Shown here piece by piece: positions 1 through 11,300 of a stretch of DNA of 64,000 nt. Within the stretch, counting starts at the first letter, position 1. Each line of letters opens with the position of its first letter. Position numbers and translations under genes: made by a program. This stretch comes from Ligula intestinalis (taxonomy: Eukaryota; Platyhelminthes; Cestoda; Diphyllobothriidea; Diphyllobothriidae), in contig JAYGXS010000005.1 in assembly GCA_036362985.1 (NCBI GenBank), positions 29,300,254-29,364,253 on the forward strand, in the 5' to 3' direction. The notes beneath the pieces are model-generated. The model worked only from the letters and a program-made list of their open reading frames with translations, did not search any database and was not told where the DNA came from.

Positions 1-366
1 CTTATCTGGCCTTGTGATGAGTATATCTTTATTCTGCCGAAGAAGTTTCAATTTTTCCATGTGTGCCTTCGTTAGCAGACCCCGATGTTTCTGGCCACTG
101 TTTAAATACTGATACGAACAGTTAACTAGCGTAGACTTAAAGTGCTGTAAACTCTCGGTCGAAAGTTTCTGAAGGTCATGCGTTTGATCAAGCAGATTCT
201 CAAACTGTGTTTCTAGCTCTAGTTGGTTGGGTTTTTGACGGGGACAACAAAACTTAGGACCCAGTGATAAGGTTTCGATAGAAGTTTTATCAAGTGATAC
301 GGAGGAATAGTTGTGTAAGTACCGACTTGGGTCTTCAGGAAGCTTTGATTGTGGTCTGCATTCTAC
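1..366 (-). mobile_element. Penelope-like element, N-terminal fragment, runs off window
   Basis: Read on the minus strand from about 366 down to base 1, this stretch is open in one frame for about 120 codons. It resembles the region before the reverse transcriptase in Penelope-like retroelements: a block with LSLGPKFCCP and ETQFENLLDQ, followed by KLLRQNKDILITRPDK, which is the conserved entry to the RT (usually KPDKG). The second PLE, at 5420-7500, has the matching segments [18 protein letters not shown] and ISKPDKGHG. The frame runs off the left edge, so the RT and any nuclease would lie outside the window. In-frame stops appear upstream of about 390. Intactness cannot be judged from this piece. 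Confidence 0.8.
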
Positions 367-500
367 TAACCCGCATAGTCAATTTACTTAATTACCCTAT
401 AAATGTAAAGGCCTGATGAGAATTATCGAAAACAAACGTATGTTCGCCAATTCATCTTCTGAAATTTTTAATGGGAATTTTCGCAAATTTCTTATCCTCT
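361..500 (+). repeat. Hammerhead-bearing dispersed repeat, copy 1
   Basis: This short module shares a common layout with 27490-27625 and 52792-52880. Each has a TTCTAC(C/T)AA-type start and a CATAGTC or CGTAGT block, then ATAAATGTAAAGGCCTGA and a core that folds as a hammerhead ribozyme. Copies 1 and 2 also share the downstream GCCAAT...ATCTTCT and AATGGGAATTTTCGCAAAT. It directly abuts the PLE fragment at 1-366 but reads on the opposite strand. It may be a PLE terminal repeat or an independent small retroelement; the sequence here does not decide which. Confidence 0.75.
401..457 (+). ncRNA. Type I hammerhead ribozyme, core intact
   Basis: All core bases of a hammerhead ribozyme are present. 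CTGATGA is at 413-419. Stem II is G420-C427 and A421-T426 with loop AATT-A type tetraloop at 422-425. GAA is at 428-430. Stem III is AACA 431-434 with TGTT 441-444, closing the six-base loop 435-440. C445 is the predicted cleavage base. Stem I pairs GGC 410-412 with GCC 446-448, then has a symmetric 4x4 internal loop, then pairs ATG 403-405 with CAT 453-455. A loop in stem I facing a short stem II is typical of natural hammerheads. Cleavage is predicted after C445. Activity is inferred from structure only. Confidence 0.8.
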
Positions 501-2139
501 GGTTTAAAGGGTAAACCGCATTGCGCACGGATAAAATAAAATCGGCCTGTTGCCAACAAAGGGAATATTTTGATTTTTGACAGGCAATCTTAATCAGAAA
601 AGCAGATGAGCACTTTGTGTGGACTGTTTTTTACTGAATCGCCAGTGTTCGACGCATTTAAGCACCTTTAGTTTAAACAGGATAACATAAAATTCATTTG
701 ATAGACTCCTTCATATGTAATGGCCTTTGATTGCTTCAAGTTAGTCTTCTGAGTATTTAACTAATCTCTAGGCTACTTGGAGGATGATCATTCTGTTTCT
801 TATCTTAATGCATTTTTTGGCTTTATCACGCAGCGCAAGTTTTTGTGATATTTTTCGAGAGGTAGTCCTGATTTTCCCTCAAAGGTAATTATTTTTGAAT
901 AAATGTATTGGGTATGACATACCAACGATTTCAATGAAGACGCTAGCGTAGAAAATGAAGCGGTATAGCTACGTTTGCTATATATCTACAGGCAGGGAAC
1001 GTTTACTTTTAATTGACAATAACAGCGTACCTACAAAACCTTTTGCATTAATTTGGTAATGCTCTAAGTCTGCTCTGGATTGGAGGACAGCCCACGGCTT
1101 TGCTTTAATTTTAGAATGGAAACTTGTATTTTTTGAACAGATACATCCTAGCTAGTTCAAATTTCGAATGCAGTATACATGCGGATATAACTAAGTTTCG
1201 CAAGTGGATCCCTTTGGCCAGGACGCTAATCATAAACAACCTTTCGTTTTTTGAAAGAGATAACACCATGACATGTACCTTTTTGCATGCATTTGCCACT
1301 GATTGCTGAAAACAAAACTGGATCATATTTAGAATACTTTTTAGAGGGAGGTTCCTAGGGCATTTGTCCTAAAATTTGCAAGTAACCAAGCCATGAACTT
1401 AGCGAAACCGCATAATATTTAAATTGAAATAACTAATGACTTTTTATTAACGAACGTGGTGGTAAGGTACCTGTGCACTGCCAGTTCTTGGATTATGTAA
1501 CTTTTTAAGTGAAGCAATAAGCTGTAGTAAGTTTCAGCTGAGCGAAACTCATCAGATACTGAAAATAGATATTCCGTATTCAGGGTTCTACAAGGCAAGC
1601 AATTCCTCCAGTATGACCTAGTAACTGATGATTAAATGATAGTTCGTTATAAAAAAAAACACTTCGAGCATAAAATTTTGTAAAATTCTTTTTAAAAACA
1701 GTCTGCTATGACTTTCTATAGTGGTCTTATATATCCAAGCCAAGAGAAAGCTGAATACTTCATTTCAAATTGCACCTATTACTTTGAGTATTTGTACACT
1801 CATCAAACCCCTGCCTTTACACACTTAAAACATAAACAGTGAGCGTAAACTGCATTCACTTATAAATGCAACAAACCTTCCTCTAAACTTTTGGTTTCTG
1901 CCTATTGCTAGAATTCCAAACGTACATGGAATAAACTGAATATATTCTAAGTAAAAATTCAGTCAAATGCTACTAGACTCACGACGACAGTTAAGATGAA
2001 TAGCTTGGATCGTCTCTTATAGCCCATCGTGAAAAAAACGATATTGATAAGCAAATTATAATAAAATCCTGCAAATTAATTAATATTTAATGTTTAAGAC
2101 GCCTTTACTTGCTCGGTTCATTTTTATTCTGAACTTCAG
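501..2139. other. AT-rich non-coding, presumed intron upstream of first visible exon
   Basis: No exon, RNA gene or recognisable transposon was found here. Short ORFs around 1111-1326 occur on both strands over the same bases and look like chance. The stretch ends in a pyrimidine-rich tract and AG at 2138-2139, the acceptor of the first visible exon of the kinase gene. Confidence 0.5.
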
Positions 2140-2335
2140 TCTGGAGACGCCCACTTTGTATCTTTTGCCGATCAACTGCGCCCACCCGAATCTCAAGGTC
2201 GGGAATACAATCAAAATGAGACGCTCCCAAACACGGTCTACGAGTTTGGTCTAAATCATCTCACTGGGGAAGGTGTCATTTCCGTACCTGACAGAAATGC
2301 CGAAAACTACGAGCCTTGCGTTTGCCTGACGCCAC
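2140..2335 (+). CDS. RTK exon a: C-terminal part of an FN3 domain
   Basis: The exon starts after TTCTGAACTTCAG and ends at CCAC|GTGAGT, leaving one base of a codon. It translates without stops for 65 codons. The segment [16 protein letters not shown] resembles strand F, strand G and the closing turn of a fibronectin type III domain. The rest ([13 protein letters not shown] and onward) is not distinctive. The phase fits exon 3404-3527 (C|CG gives Pro). It begins in phase 0, so an earlier exon must supply the first half of this domain, probably left of the window. Confidence 0.75.
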
Positions 2336-5300
2336 GTGAGTAGATTCTAGCTTTTTCTGCAAACTTCCCCATGTTTAATTTGAAAAGTCGATTTGCCAAA
2401 CATGTTTTTTAGCATATCTTCATCACACCAGTGCATTGCAGCGATAGTGAGAATTGTGCAGTCGGACAGAGTTAGCAAGTGTACTTAGATTACAACTCGT
2501 CATTTTCACGCTATCCACGTGGCGAAATCAGCGCGTAGCGGTCCCCGTGTTGGGGAAGGGAGAAGGAAATTGGGTAAGGTTGTGGGCCTCGATAAGCCGA
2601 TCAGGTACATAGAGTTATCATTAGTCTCATTTGCTCGGAGCAAACGACTGTCACTACGGGGTGGGGGTGATTTGCTATCGCCACCTGGTGTCGGGGTCAG
2701 CAACAGAATTGAAAGTGCGATTTTTAGCGTCTTCTGACAACACAGCACTGGATTCGCTAGCCGTATAGCGACTGCCTCGGCTGTTGAAATTAACCATTGG
2801 CGTAGACCCTCGGAAAAGTTAGCTAGTGTCCGGTAGACAACATGAGGGGCTTCAATAGTAGCAGCTCGATTATCCATATTGACAAGGCGTGCGAGAGCAG
2901 TATTTGCATTTCTCAAAGTGACGAAGTTAACTCCTTGTTCGAACCATCCCTTTCAAATTAAAATGTCAGTTATGGGACTCGAAGGAATGTATGACAACTC
3001 TTTTAGTTAAGCTGACCCTGACCCAGACTTCTAGTTCTAACCCAGTTATCTAGTTTTTTTAACACAAGAAACCTATCTGACATATTTTGGGAAGAGTACC
3101 GCCTTTGAGATGCTGCAATTTCTGCAGACGGATTATTGCTGTATTGCATGTGATTTTAGTTTGGATGTCTCTGCTGTCAGAGTCCTGTAACAACGCAATA
3201 ACCCTTCAGTAGATTCCTGATATAAACTGTTGTTTAAAGGTAGGAGAATCCTTTAATTGTTCATGAGGAACACGGACGATTTGACGTCTGATATTAGGAA
3301 TGTTTCAAGCTCGCAAATCTAACAGATCAGCGATCAACATACAGTATTGTTTCAAGGAAAATGAAAACGCAGTCTTCTGATTTGTTTGACGTTTTCATTT
3401 TAGCGGACGTTCCCGAAACCCCCAGAGAATTAAACTGTCACTACCTGCATGGAAAACAGTTTATGTGTGAATGGAGTCCGGGTGAAGAAAATGGAAGCCC
3501 GATTCAAAGCCATAACTTGCAATATAGGTTTGTTGACGCATTTCGTTTTTATGTTTTACCGTCTGCCACTACTTTAAATTATGAAGACAGTGTCAAGGTA
3601 ACAATAAATATTAGTAGGCCATCTCTGTCGAACATAATGGCATTCACTGACAACTCCCCCAAGTTACTAATGGGGGAGGGGTGTTAGGGTATACTTTTGC
3701 CGCCAACTTGATCTGTAATTTAGCTTAACGTCGACCATGCCGACTCCTTCAGTGTCGATTTTGACTGCATTGCAGAAACTACAACCAGACATTTACAGCA
3801 ATACAGGCTACCTTAAGCAACTTAACAGTTCGGAAACTGTGCCCACTAGAAACAGTTTTAAGGTTTATGGTAGACTTTTGCAAGCCACCAGGTCTGTAAT
3901 CTGGTTTTACGTCGGCCATTTCCTAGGCAAGTAGTTAACTTTGGTCTTTGCTAAACACCTAGGTTTGAGAACTTGAGTCTACGACATGCTTTCTTTTTCC
4001 ACTGATTGTACCGATACTTCAAATTCCTTGCCCGCTTTCTTGCATTGTTCATGCTATCAGCAACAAGGGGTAAGTGTGAAGGAAGCGCAAGCCACTGTAT
4101 TTCGGTGTTTGACAATTTTTCTCTTTTTATAGAATGTACGTCGTGATTAGGTAGAAATAGTTTCCAGCTTTATCTGTTTGATTAGTATACCATGGGTCTG
4201 AACTAGAGCCTTATAACACATTTTTCGGCTACTTCCATTTGAGATTTATTAACCGTTAGTGTAATTTAAACTTTCGTTATAAATATTTTTCAATTTTTCT
4301 CCATTAGTTTCATGATAAAAACTTTTAATCATTTTACTATAACAAGAAATAGTACCTAAATTGCATTGATGTCTACTAGGCCTCGTAGGCCTGACGGACG
4401 TTTCCTTATAAACTAACCACTAGTAAATCTTTTTCACTTGCCGGGAAGAGTGTAAATGTTAAAAGAATACTTAAAACTATAAGTAAATTTAAAACGTTCC
4501 ATTAGATTAATGTTATTTCTTCTTCAATATGAATCAACAGTTTCCTTTGCCAACTATATGAAGCGTAAGCTATTGCAACTTCTTTCACCAAATCGATAAA
4601 TATCTCGCGTATTAAGTTTATAAAAATAATGTTCTACACGTAGGACCTAACAATTTACTGAAAACTGTTTATTTATCGTTAACCATAAATAATTATATGA
4701 TGCTGGCTCCCGGATTTCGAAAGTCTGGCCGTTGACTCAAGCAAACGGTACGCCAAATTCTGGTAGCATAAAATTCGTCAAGGGCATTTAAAAAATTACG
4801 TTTCCTCACCGAAAGTTAATAATATTCGAAAAGTAGACGGTGGCATCGAAAATTTGCTCTTTATGTGGGCGAAGATTGGTGAATTAACTGCAAAAGGGCG
4901 TTTTGAAATGGCTCGATTATGATTTTACGTAAAGGTACTTTAAACTCTCTGCTGAAATCAGGTTAGAGTAAGTAGCATCGTAGTATTAGCCGGCATCCTG
5001 ATCAATAACATCAAGTAATTGGGCAGTGTACACAGCGACCAATCTGGTCCGTCAGACTGCTCATGACTAGCTATAGAATTTATTCGCCTATGACGAATGC
5101 TTCCTTCGCCATGGTTTAATGGTAACCACACAATTGAAGGTGTTTATCCCCGGTACAAATTGAAAACAGGCGAAAACAGCAGAATTCATTGATATCAACA
5201 AATTTCGAGACAGCTCATCAGCTGCTTCTTGTCGTTGCATAAGAATGTTAACGAAGACACATACAGGAGTGGTAAATCTCACAGAATTACTGTTAACAGC

Positions 5301-8300
5301 AAGGAACCTGAGTCAGTTTAAAAATTAATCGATAAAGGACGGGAACGTTAAGTCAACATATGGGGAATAGTGGATGGGAGAAGTTAACGGAAAACACGTG
5401 GGAAATTAAATTTAATGGCCAATCACCAGGGCAGATGGACGTTGACGACATGATCAAGCTGCTTGCATAGGTCAGGTTTCTCCCACCGTATGTATGCAGC
5501 TTCTAAATAGCGCAGGATTCGGTTTGTTCGGGCCCGAACAGGTACTCGAAACGCTGTTTTAACGTCGACAGAATGACCGCTATCTAATAGATGCTTGGTA
5601 ATGGAGGACCTTGGTATTCTGTCTTCTTGCTTCAAAAGCCAATTAGGCAAGTGCTCAGCGGCCCTGGCTGCGAGTTGCCTTTGCGTGCGCCCAATGTATT
5701 TGCATCCGCAATTACATGTGAATTCGTAAACACAATTGGAGGTGGCGTGCAATGGCAGAGCATCCTTTGGCCGTTTTAATGGAATACTTTTGGTAGAACT
5801 TGAGAAGACTAATTTTCCTGCGATTTAGGTCCTTTCTATCGTACAGCGTAATCGTCGCTTGATTGTGTTGGAAATGTCGTCACCTTTGAATGGTAAGGAT
5901 ATCATGACGGGCTTTTTTGGAACTGACTGTTCCAGAAATTTTGGCCGTAGGGGATTGCTGTACTTTTAAATAAAGCGTGCCGGGTAGCCACAGTTGAGTA
6001 GGGCTGAGTTAAGACGAGAAAGATCTTCTGGTAGAGTCTCACTAGAGCAAATGTTCCTTGCTCGTTGCAAAAGGTTCTGTAACAGATTACGCTTCCACTG
6101 AATTGGCACGAAGCTCATGAAGTGTACATATTGCCCTTTCCAAGTCTTTTTGTGGAAAACAGAGCGCCTTATGGAACCATCATCCTCTCTAAACATGAGG
6201 ACGTCTAGGTAGGGGAGCTTGTTATCCTGCTCTGTTTCCATTGTAAATTTAATTTTAGGATAAAAAGTATTCATAAATTTGAGAAGGTCATCAGCCTCTT
6301 CATTGGAATCATCAATTGTGAATATGTCATCCATATATCTTCTGTATAAGACTGTATTGTTAAGTCTTGAAGACGCTTTTTCTTCTAGATAACCCATAAA
6401 AACATCCACAAATGTGGGCCCTAGCGGACTGCCCATTGCTACTCCGTCAATTTGCCTGTAAAGTTGTCCATTAAATAGAAATTGAACATTTTTGGTGCAG
6501 AGTAACAGTAATTGGCGCAGTATTGCAGGTGACAGGCGTGTTTCGGACGCATGGGCACAAATAATGTCTATTGTCTCGTCCAACGGTACATTTGTAAATA
6601 GTGATTCGACGTCTAGTGAAATCATAAATTTATCAGTAACTTTTTGAAGCTTGATGTCCTCGATAAATTGAAAAGTGTCCTTCGTAGTGTAAGTGGAGAA
6701 CCGTTCTCGAATAGGCTTTATTTCCTTTACAAGCCATTGTGCTAATCTATGTTGGGGGGAATTGGACATAGAGAGAATTGGTCGTAAAGGTATATCCTTT
6801 TTGTGAGTTTTGGGGAGTCCGTATAGTCTAGGGATATGAGTACCTTTGGGCTTTAGGGAAAGCGCAGTTGAGGAGTCAATAAGATTATCTTCTGACAATT
6901 GTTTAATCAGTTTCCAGGCAGAGTTTTCTATTGCCTTAGTTTCCTCTTTACCTGACGTCTCTAGACGAAATTTGCTCTGATCGCTTAAAAATGGATTCCA
7001 TTTTTCTAACATAGTCCTTTCGGTTAAGGATGACCACTCCATGGCCTTTATCGGGTTTGGAAATGGTGATTTATTCATTGTGTTTCAGTGCAGAAAGAGC
7101 ATCCATATGTTATTTAGTCAGTGGTGTTAGTTGTGTTACTGGAGCTTTGCGGTGCTGATGCGCAATGTCGACCATTTTTGCCTTCACCCAGTTCACATCA
7201 CCAGTGGATCTGGGTTATAGATCTGCCAGCTGTGAATTTAGGTCTTCAAATTGCGCCTCAATTTCTATTGGGTTTATTCTCCTGTTTGGAACGCAAAAAT
7301 CTAGTCCTAGTGATAAAGCCTCTGATTGAAGCTTAGTAAGTTTGATGTCAGATAAATTGAGAATAATTTCATCTATGTTCGGAGGAAATTTGTCACCAAT
7401 AGATGTCTTGCATAATGTCCCTGATAATGGTTTCCAAACAAAATTCGAAACGCCAGGTCCATAAGTGCGTGTTCTACCGATTGAATCCTCTTCTGAATAG
7501 GCGTGACACTGTTTAAATTATGTGACTCTGGCTGGGACCTATCACAGCCGACTGTGCGTCAGCCCACATCATAAGTGATGGTAAATGCGGCTCAATGGCC
7601 ACCTGCCTTTAGGTTAGAACATGAAGACTTCACTAACCGACAAAATTTGACAAGGCTATACTGTGCTGTTCATTTCCTCTTTCTTTTGGGTAGTGCCCTT
7701 CGATTTATGTTTGCTTCTGTCTGTGCGACTGCCTTTGACAGGGCACCAAAGCAGCAGATGACGCCAGGTTTTCGTTTCGTAGGCGGAGCAACCTAATAAA
7801 CGTAACGTATACTTCATTGTAAATACTTTAGGGCGTATTCGCGAAGGCATTAGCCCATGTTCCAGCTGATACGTTTGCAGACCTAAACCGACTGCTGATG
7901 ATGTGGCGGGTTCCTCTGCTCTTCTCGCAGCAAGGGCGTATCATGGTCGTATGTGCGGTTCTTGGGAACGTTCTCGTGACTCTGAGGTCTTCTGCTCGTG
8001 TGACCCTTTGGATGTAGATATTACTAGTCATGGACCCCATGGCTGCCACCAACATTCACAGCAGTATGCGTGTCCTATCTTTTACATACTTTCTTCCCCG
8101 AGCGACAGTTTTTCTGCTGAAAACCACAAATGGCATTCCATTCTGAATTATGAACCATGCCTTGGGATTTTTTTCACTTTCTGCTCTTCTTGCTCGATTA
8201 CACTGCTGGCTCGTGTGAAATGAGTGTGAGTGTGTTACTTTAAACAAGCGAGTGGTCGTCTGAAATTGTGTCAACGTCTTCTTTGGAATGTTCGGCTATG

Positions 8301-11300
8301 CTGATGCATTTCTGAAATCCTATGTACCAAGAGGGAGTTTAAAGGCATTTGCCTATATTTCCTTTACTGAACTTGACTTGACCTGACAGACTCGATGTTA
8401 AGTTAAACCTGGGACCTCTCCAGCCTGAAACCAACGTAAGGTCATCGAAGGATGACGCGCGATTCACTAGCAGTCATTCAGGTGTTGCTTCTCGTCCTGA
8501 ATATTGTTTAAGGAGCGTCTTGGGCACGTATTGTTGGTATCATGTCTATTCCAAGGTGTTGCGTCAACTTTTTTAACATCAAAGCAAAAATTTTTACCTA
8601 TTTTCTGGGCATTCACTCTGCTTTAATGAGTTCACCGGCAATTTTTTATCACCTGGCAGGTCTTTTAAGGCGTCATTTTTGATTCAGCCCCAGTATTATC
8701 CCGTTCGGAAACTACTCGTCCATTATTGCATTAAATGACTGGACGTGGGAAACAGTTTCACCATTTAACATGGAAGAAAACCTACTTATACTATTCTGGG
8801 CATATTTCCACATGCGTGCATGTGCACTTAATCAAACTCAGAGCGTCAACAGACAGGACTATCGGTAGTTTTGACTGGAAGGTCGGTCCGTCTGACGAGT
8901 TTCATACACCCTGGCGTGGCCTTGTGGCCAAAACATTCGCATTGGATGCGAGTGACCTTGAAATGTCTGGGCGGATGTAGAAGCGCATTTTACATCCTCG
9001 GTTTTTCTTGTGCACCAGAACAGGCGTAAATTTGTGGCAGATTTTTATAACCCTGCAAAACGATCCGAAATGATAGAACAAAAGTTTAAAAAAAGAAACA
9101 AAAAGATGCATAGATGGACCAAAACAGAACTTGGTCAGTAGGTTGGTGAAAACAAAAGGTTTTCGAAAGAGCAGAATGCCCAAAAACGTAAAACCTTCAT
9201 GCCAAACTCAACAGTAAAAATAGCTTAGGGAAAATAAGCCCAGTGCTGTTTGGACTAATCCTTTCGGGTTTTCAGCAGAATGCATTTCCTACGCAAATTT
9301 GAGCAATGCATTGTAGGGCAATTAGTAAAATGATTGCTTTATATTAGCGTTAATAATATTAATGATGTTATATAACACAGAATATATATAATGCATAATA
9401 ATATTATAATGATCTAACATATTATATAACATATGATATGATATATGATTGTTTATACTAAAAATCATATAATCAATATCAATTACAATTATACACAGAA
9501 ATTTGAGTGCAAATTTAGCTTGCATCTTTCAAGATGTGGCTGCCCCGAGAAAGGTGAAGTTGTCTCTTTTTTCTGAGTTATGATGTAGCAGTTATCAAAG
9601 ACTTCACATCTATATGTCTCAAGCGACAGAGCATTAGCTTATATTGGAATATGCAATCCCAAATGCATCCTTTTCATTTATTTTAATAATGTTTGTCCTT
9701 AAAACTGCGCTACACTGCCTGGCGACGGTGGAACACAGTGATTCTCAGGACGTTTTTAAAACGTTGATAGTCAGATGAAAGAATGAGTATTATGACTGCT
9801 AACAGTTTCAAAGAAAAACCTAGAAAGATTTTGTCTCCATATGGAGGCCTTGGATGTTCATTTTTCTGCAAAGTAATACATCGGTGTGGGTGAAGGCATG
9901 AAGCACAACCATATTATTGTTTCACTGCACCACCTTCTCCTTAGATCGAAAGGAAGCGAGTTGATGCATCCAGTTTCTTCCTTCCTGCTGTTTTATTCTA
10001 CGTGCATGTACCTGAAAGATATATGCTAAGCAATCCATTCAGCTCTACTCAGTTGAGACGTCCACGTCGAGGCCCTAGTGAGAGCGTTTGATTAAAATCT
10101 ATCAGCTGTAGCTTGCTAATTAATAGTTATTTACTTGAAGCATTGTTTTCCCGGAAGAATTTGAAATAGTCAAATGCAGCGACACTAAGAGAATTTAATG
10201 ATGGAATAGAATTTAATGACCTCTTAGTCAACTGCATAGGCTCGCTTCTTATTAATAATACAAAATAATACCTAGACGTCGGAAGCTTGATAGGCCTCCA
10301 GCGCTTCACAGTGGCCCCTGCAACACGGAGGAGAAAAGCTGATCTTAGCTGGATCACGTGATCAAACTTGCATTGCTCCCTCTCTCCCCCAGATGACTGC
10401 CTGCTGTCTATCTCGTTGCGCGTTTAATCACGCTTGACAGGTTGTCACTGTAACCTGAATGGGTTTGTTTCGATAATTGCGCATCCCACTCTGTCCCCTC
10501 ACCATTCGCACCTTCATCTCAAGTCAGACCCCTATTCAAGCGAAAATACTACACCCAGGAAATAATTTAGAAGTAGACACGATTGCTAAAGTTGAAATCA
10601 CACACACACACAGGTCAAAGGCAACCATAACGGATCATATAATGGAAACAAAAACACTACTGCCACAGTGAAGGAAGTAGCTGGAGTCGTCTATCAGATT
10701 TGATGCAGTTGTGGACAACATGACTACGTCGGGGATATTGAAAGACTCCGTAGGACATGGAAGGCCGAACACGCGGCGGTGGCGACAGTGGAGAGAAATG
10801 ATGTCATTTTATGAGTCGTGGCTCATTTGATGAGACCCAGCCACATAGTCAAAGTCTATGGGGATTAAATTCTCATCAGCGGAAAATAATCGCGTGAGCC
10901 ACTAGGTACCCTAGTTGTGGTTTACGGGGCTCCTGTCTGCAGTCAAGTGCAATGTCCTCCCAAACCTATATTCGATGTTAGGGCTCAGTTTAAACAAATA
11001 AATTTGCCTTTCGGGTAGAGCCCACAGGCGAACACATCTTCCAACGTCAGTGCCGGTGAGCCCGATGGCCGAGGATTCATCACACCCAAATCCAGCACGA
11101 GTGATGAAAGTTCAGTAAGCCACGACTCGCACGCTGGCTACCGGGTAGTTGGCGCGAAAGCGAGCAAACATCCACGGTACATAACATACGAACTAAGTAA
11201 CACAAACTCCTTATCTCTGCTCCTGTCTCTGATGTTGGGCTAGAAGAGGAATAGGAAACATCAGGTGAATAAATTTATTGTCCCAGCGATCGCTTCTCTT

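Larger units (their letters stand above)
5420..7500 (-). mobile_element. Penelope-like retroelement, degenerate (RT + GIY-YIG nuclease)
   Basis: Read on the minus strand this is a nearly full PLE coding region inside an RTK intron. From the N-terminus: [10 protein letters not shown] and EAQFEDLN, the entry motif [15 protein letters not shown], then the reverse transcriptase, then a C-terminal GIY-YIG endonuclease. RT plus GIY-YIG in this order defines endonuclease-positive Penelope-like elements. It is dead: the N-terminal frame has stops at 7071-7073, 7110-7112 and 7215-7217, a frameshift near 6965-7000 moves into the RT frame, and two more stops (5966-5968, 5825-5827) lie between RT and nuclease. 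It is inserted antisense to the kinase gene. Confidence 0.92.

Noticed and set aside
1530..1562. Minus-strand CTGATGAG followed by GAAAC
   Set aside because: No workable stem II or stem III could be drawn around it.
3528..3597. Longer version of RTK exon b with donor at 3598
   Set aside because: It would give phase 0, which does not fit the next exon, and the added residues do not look like FN3.
7930..8260. Peptide resembling a receptor membrane helix ([11 protein letters not shown])
   Set aside because: Only a dozen residues match the general GPCR helix 1 pattern; the frame stops soon after and nothing downstream supports a receptor.
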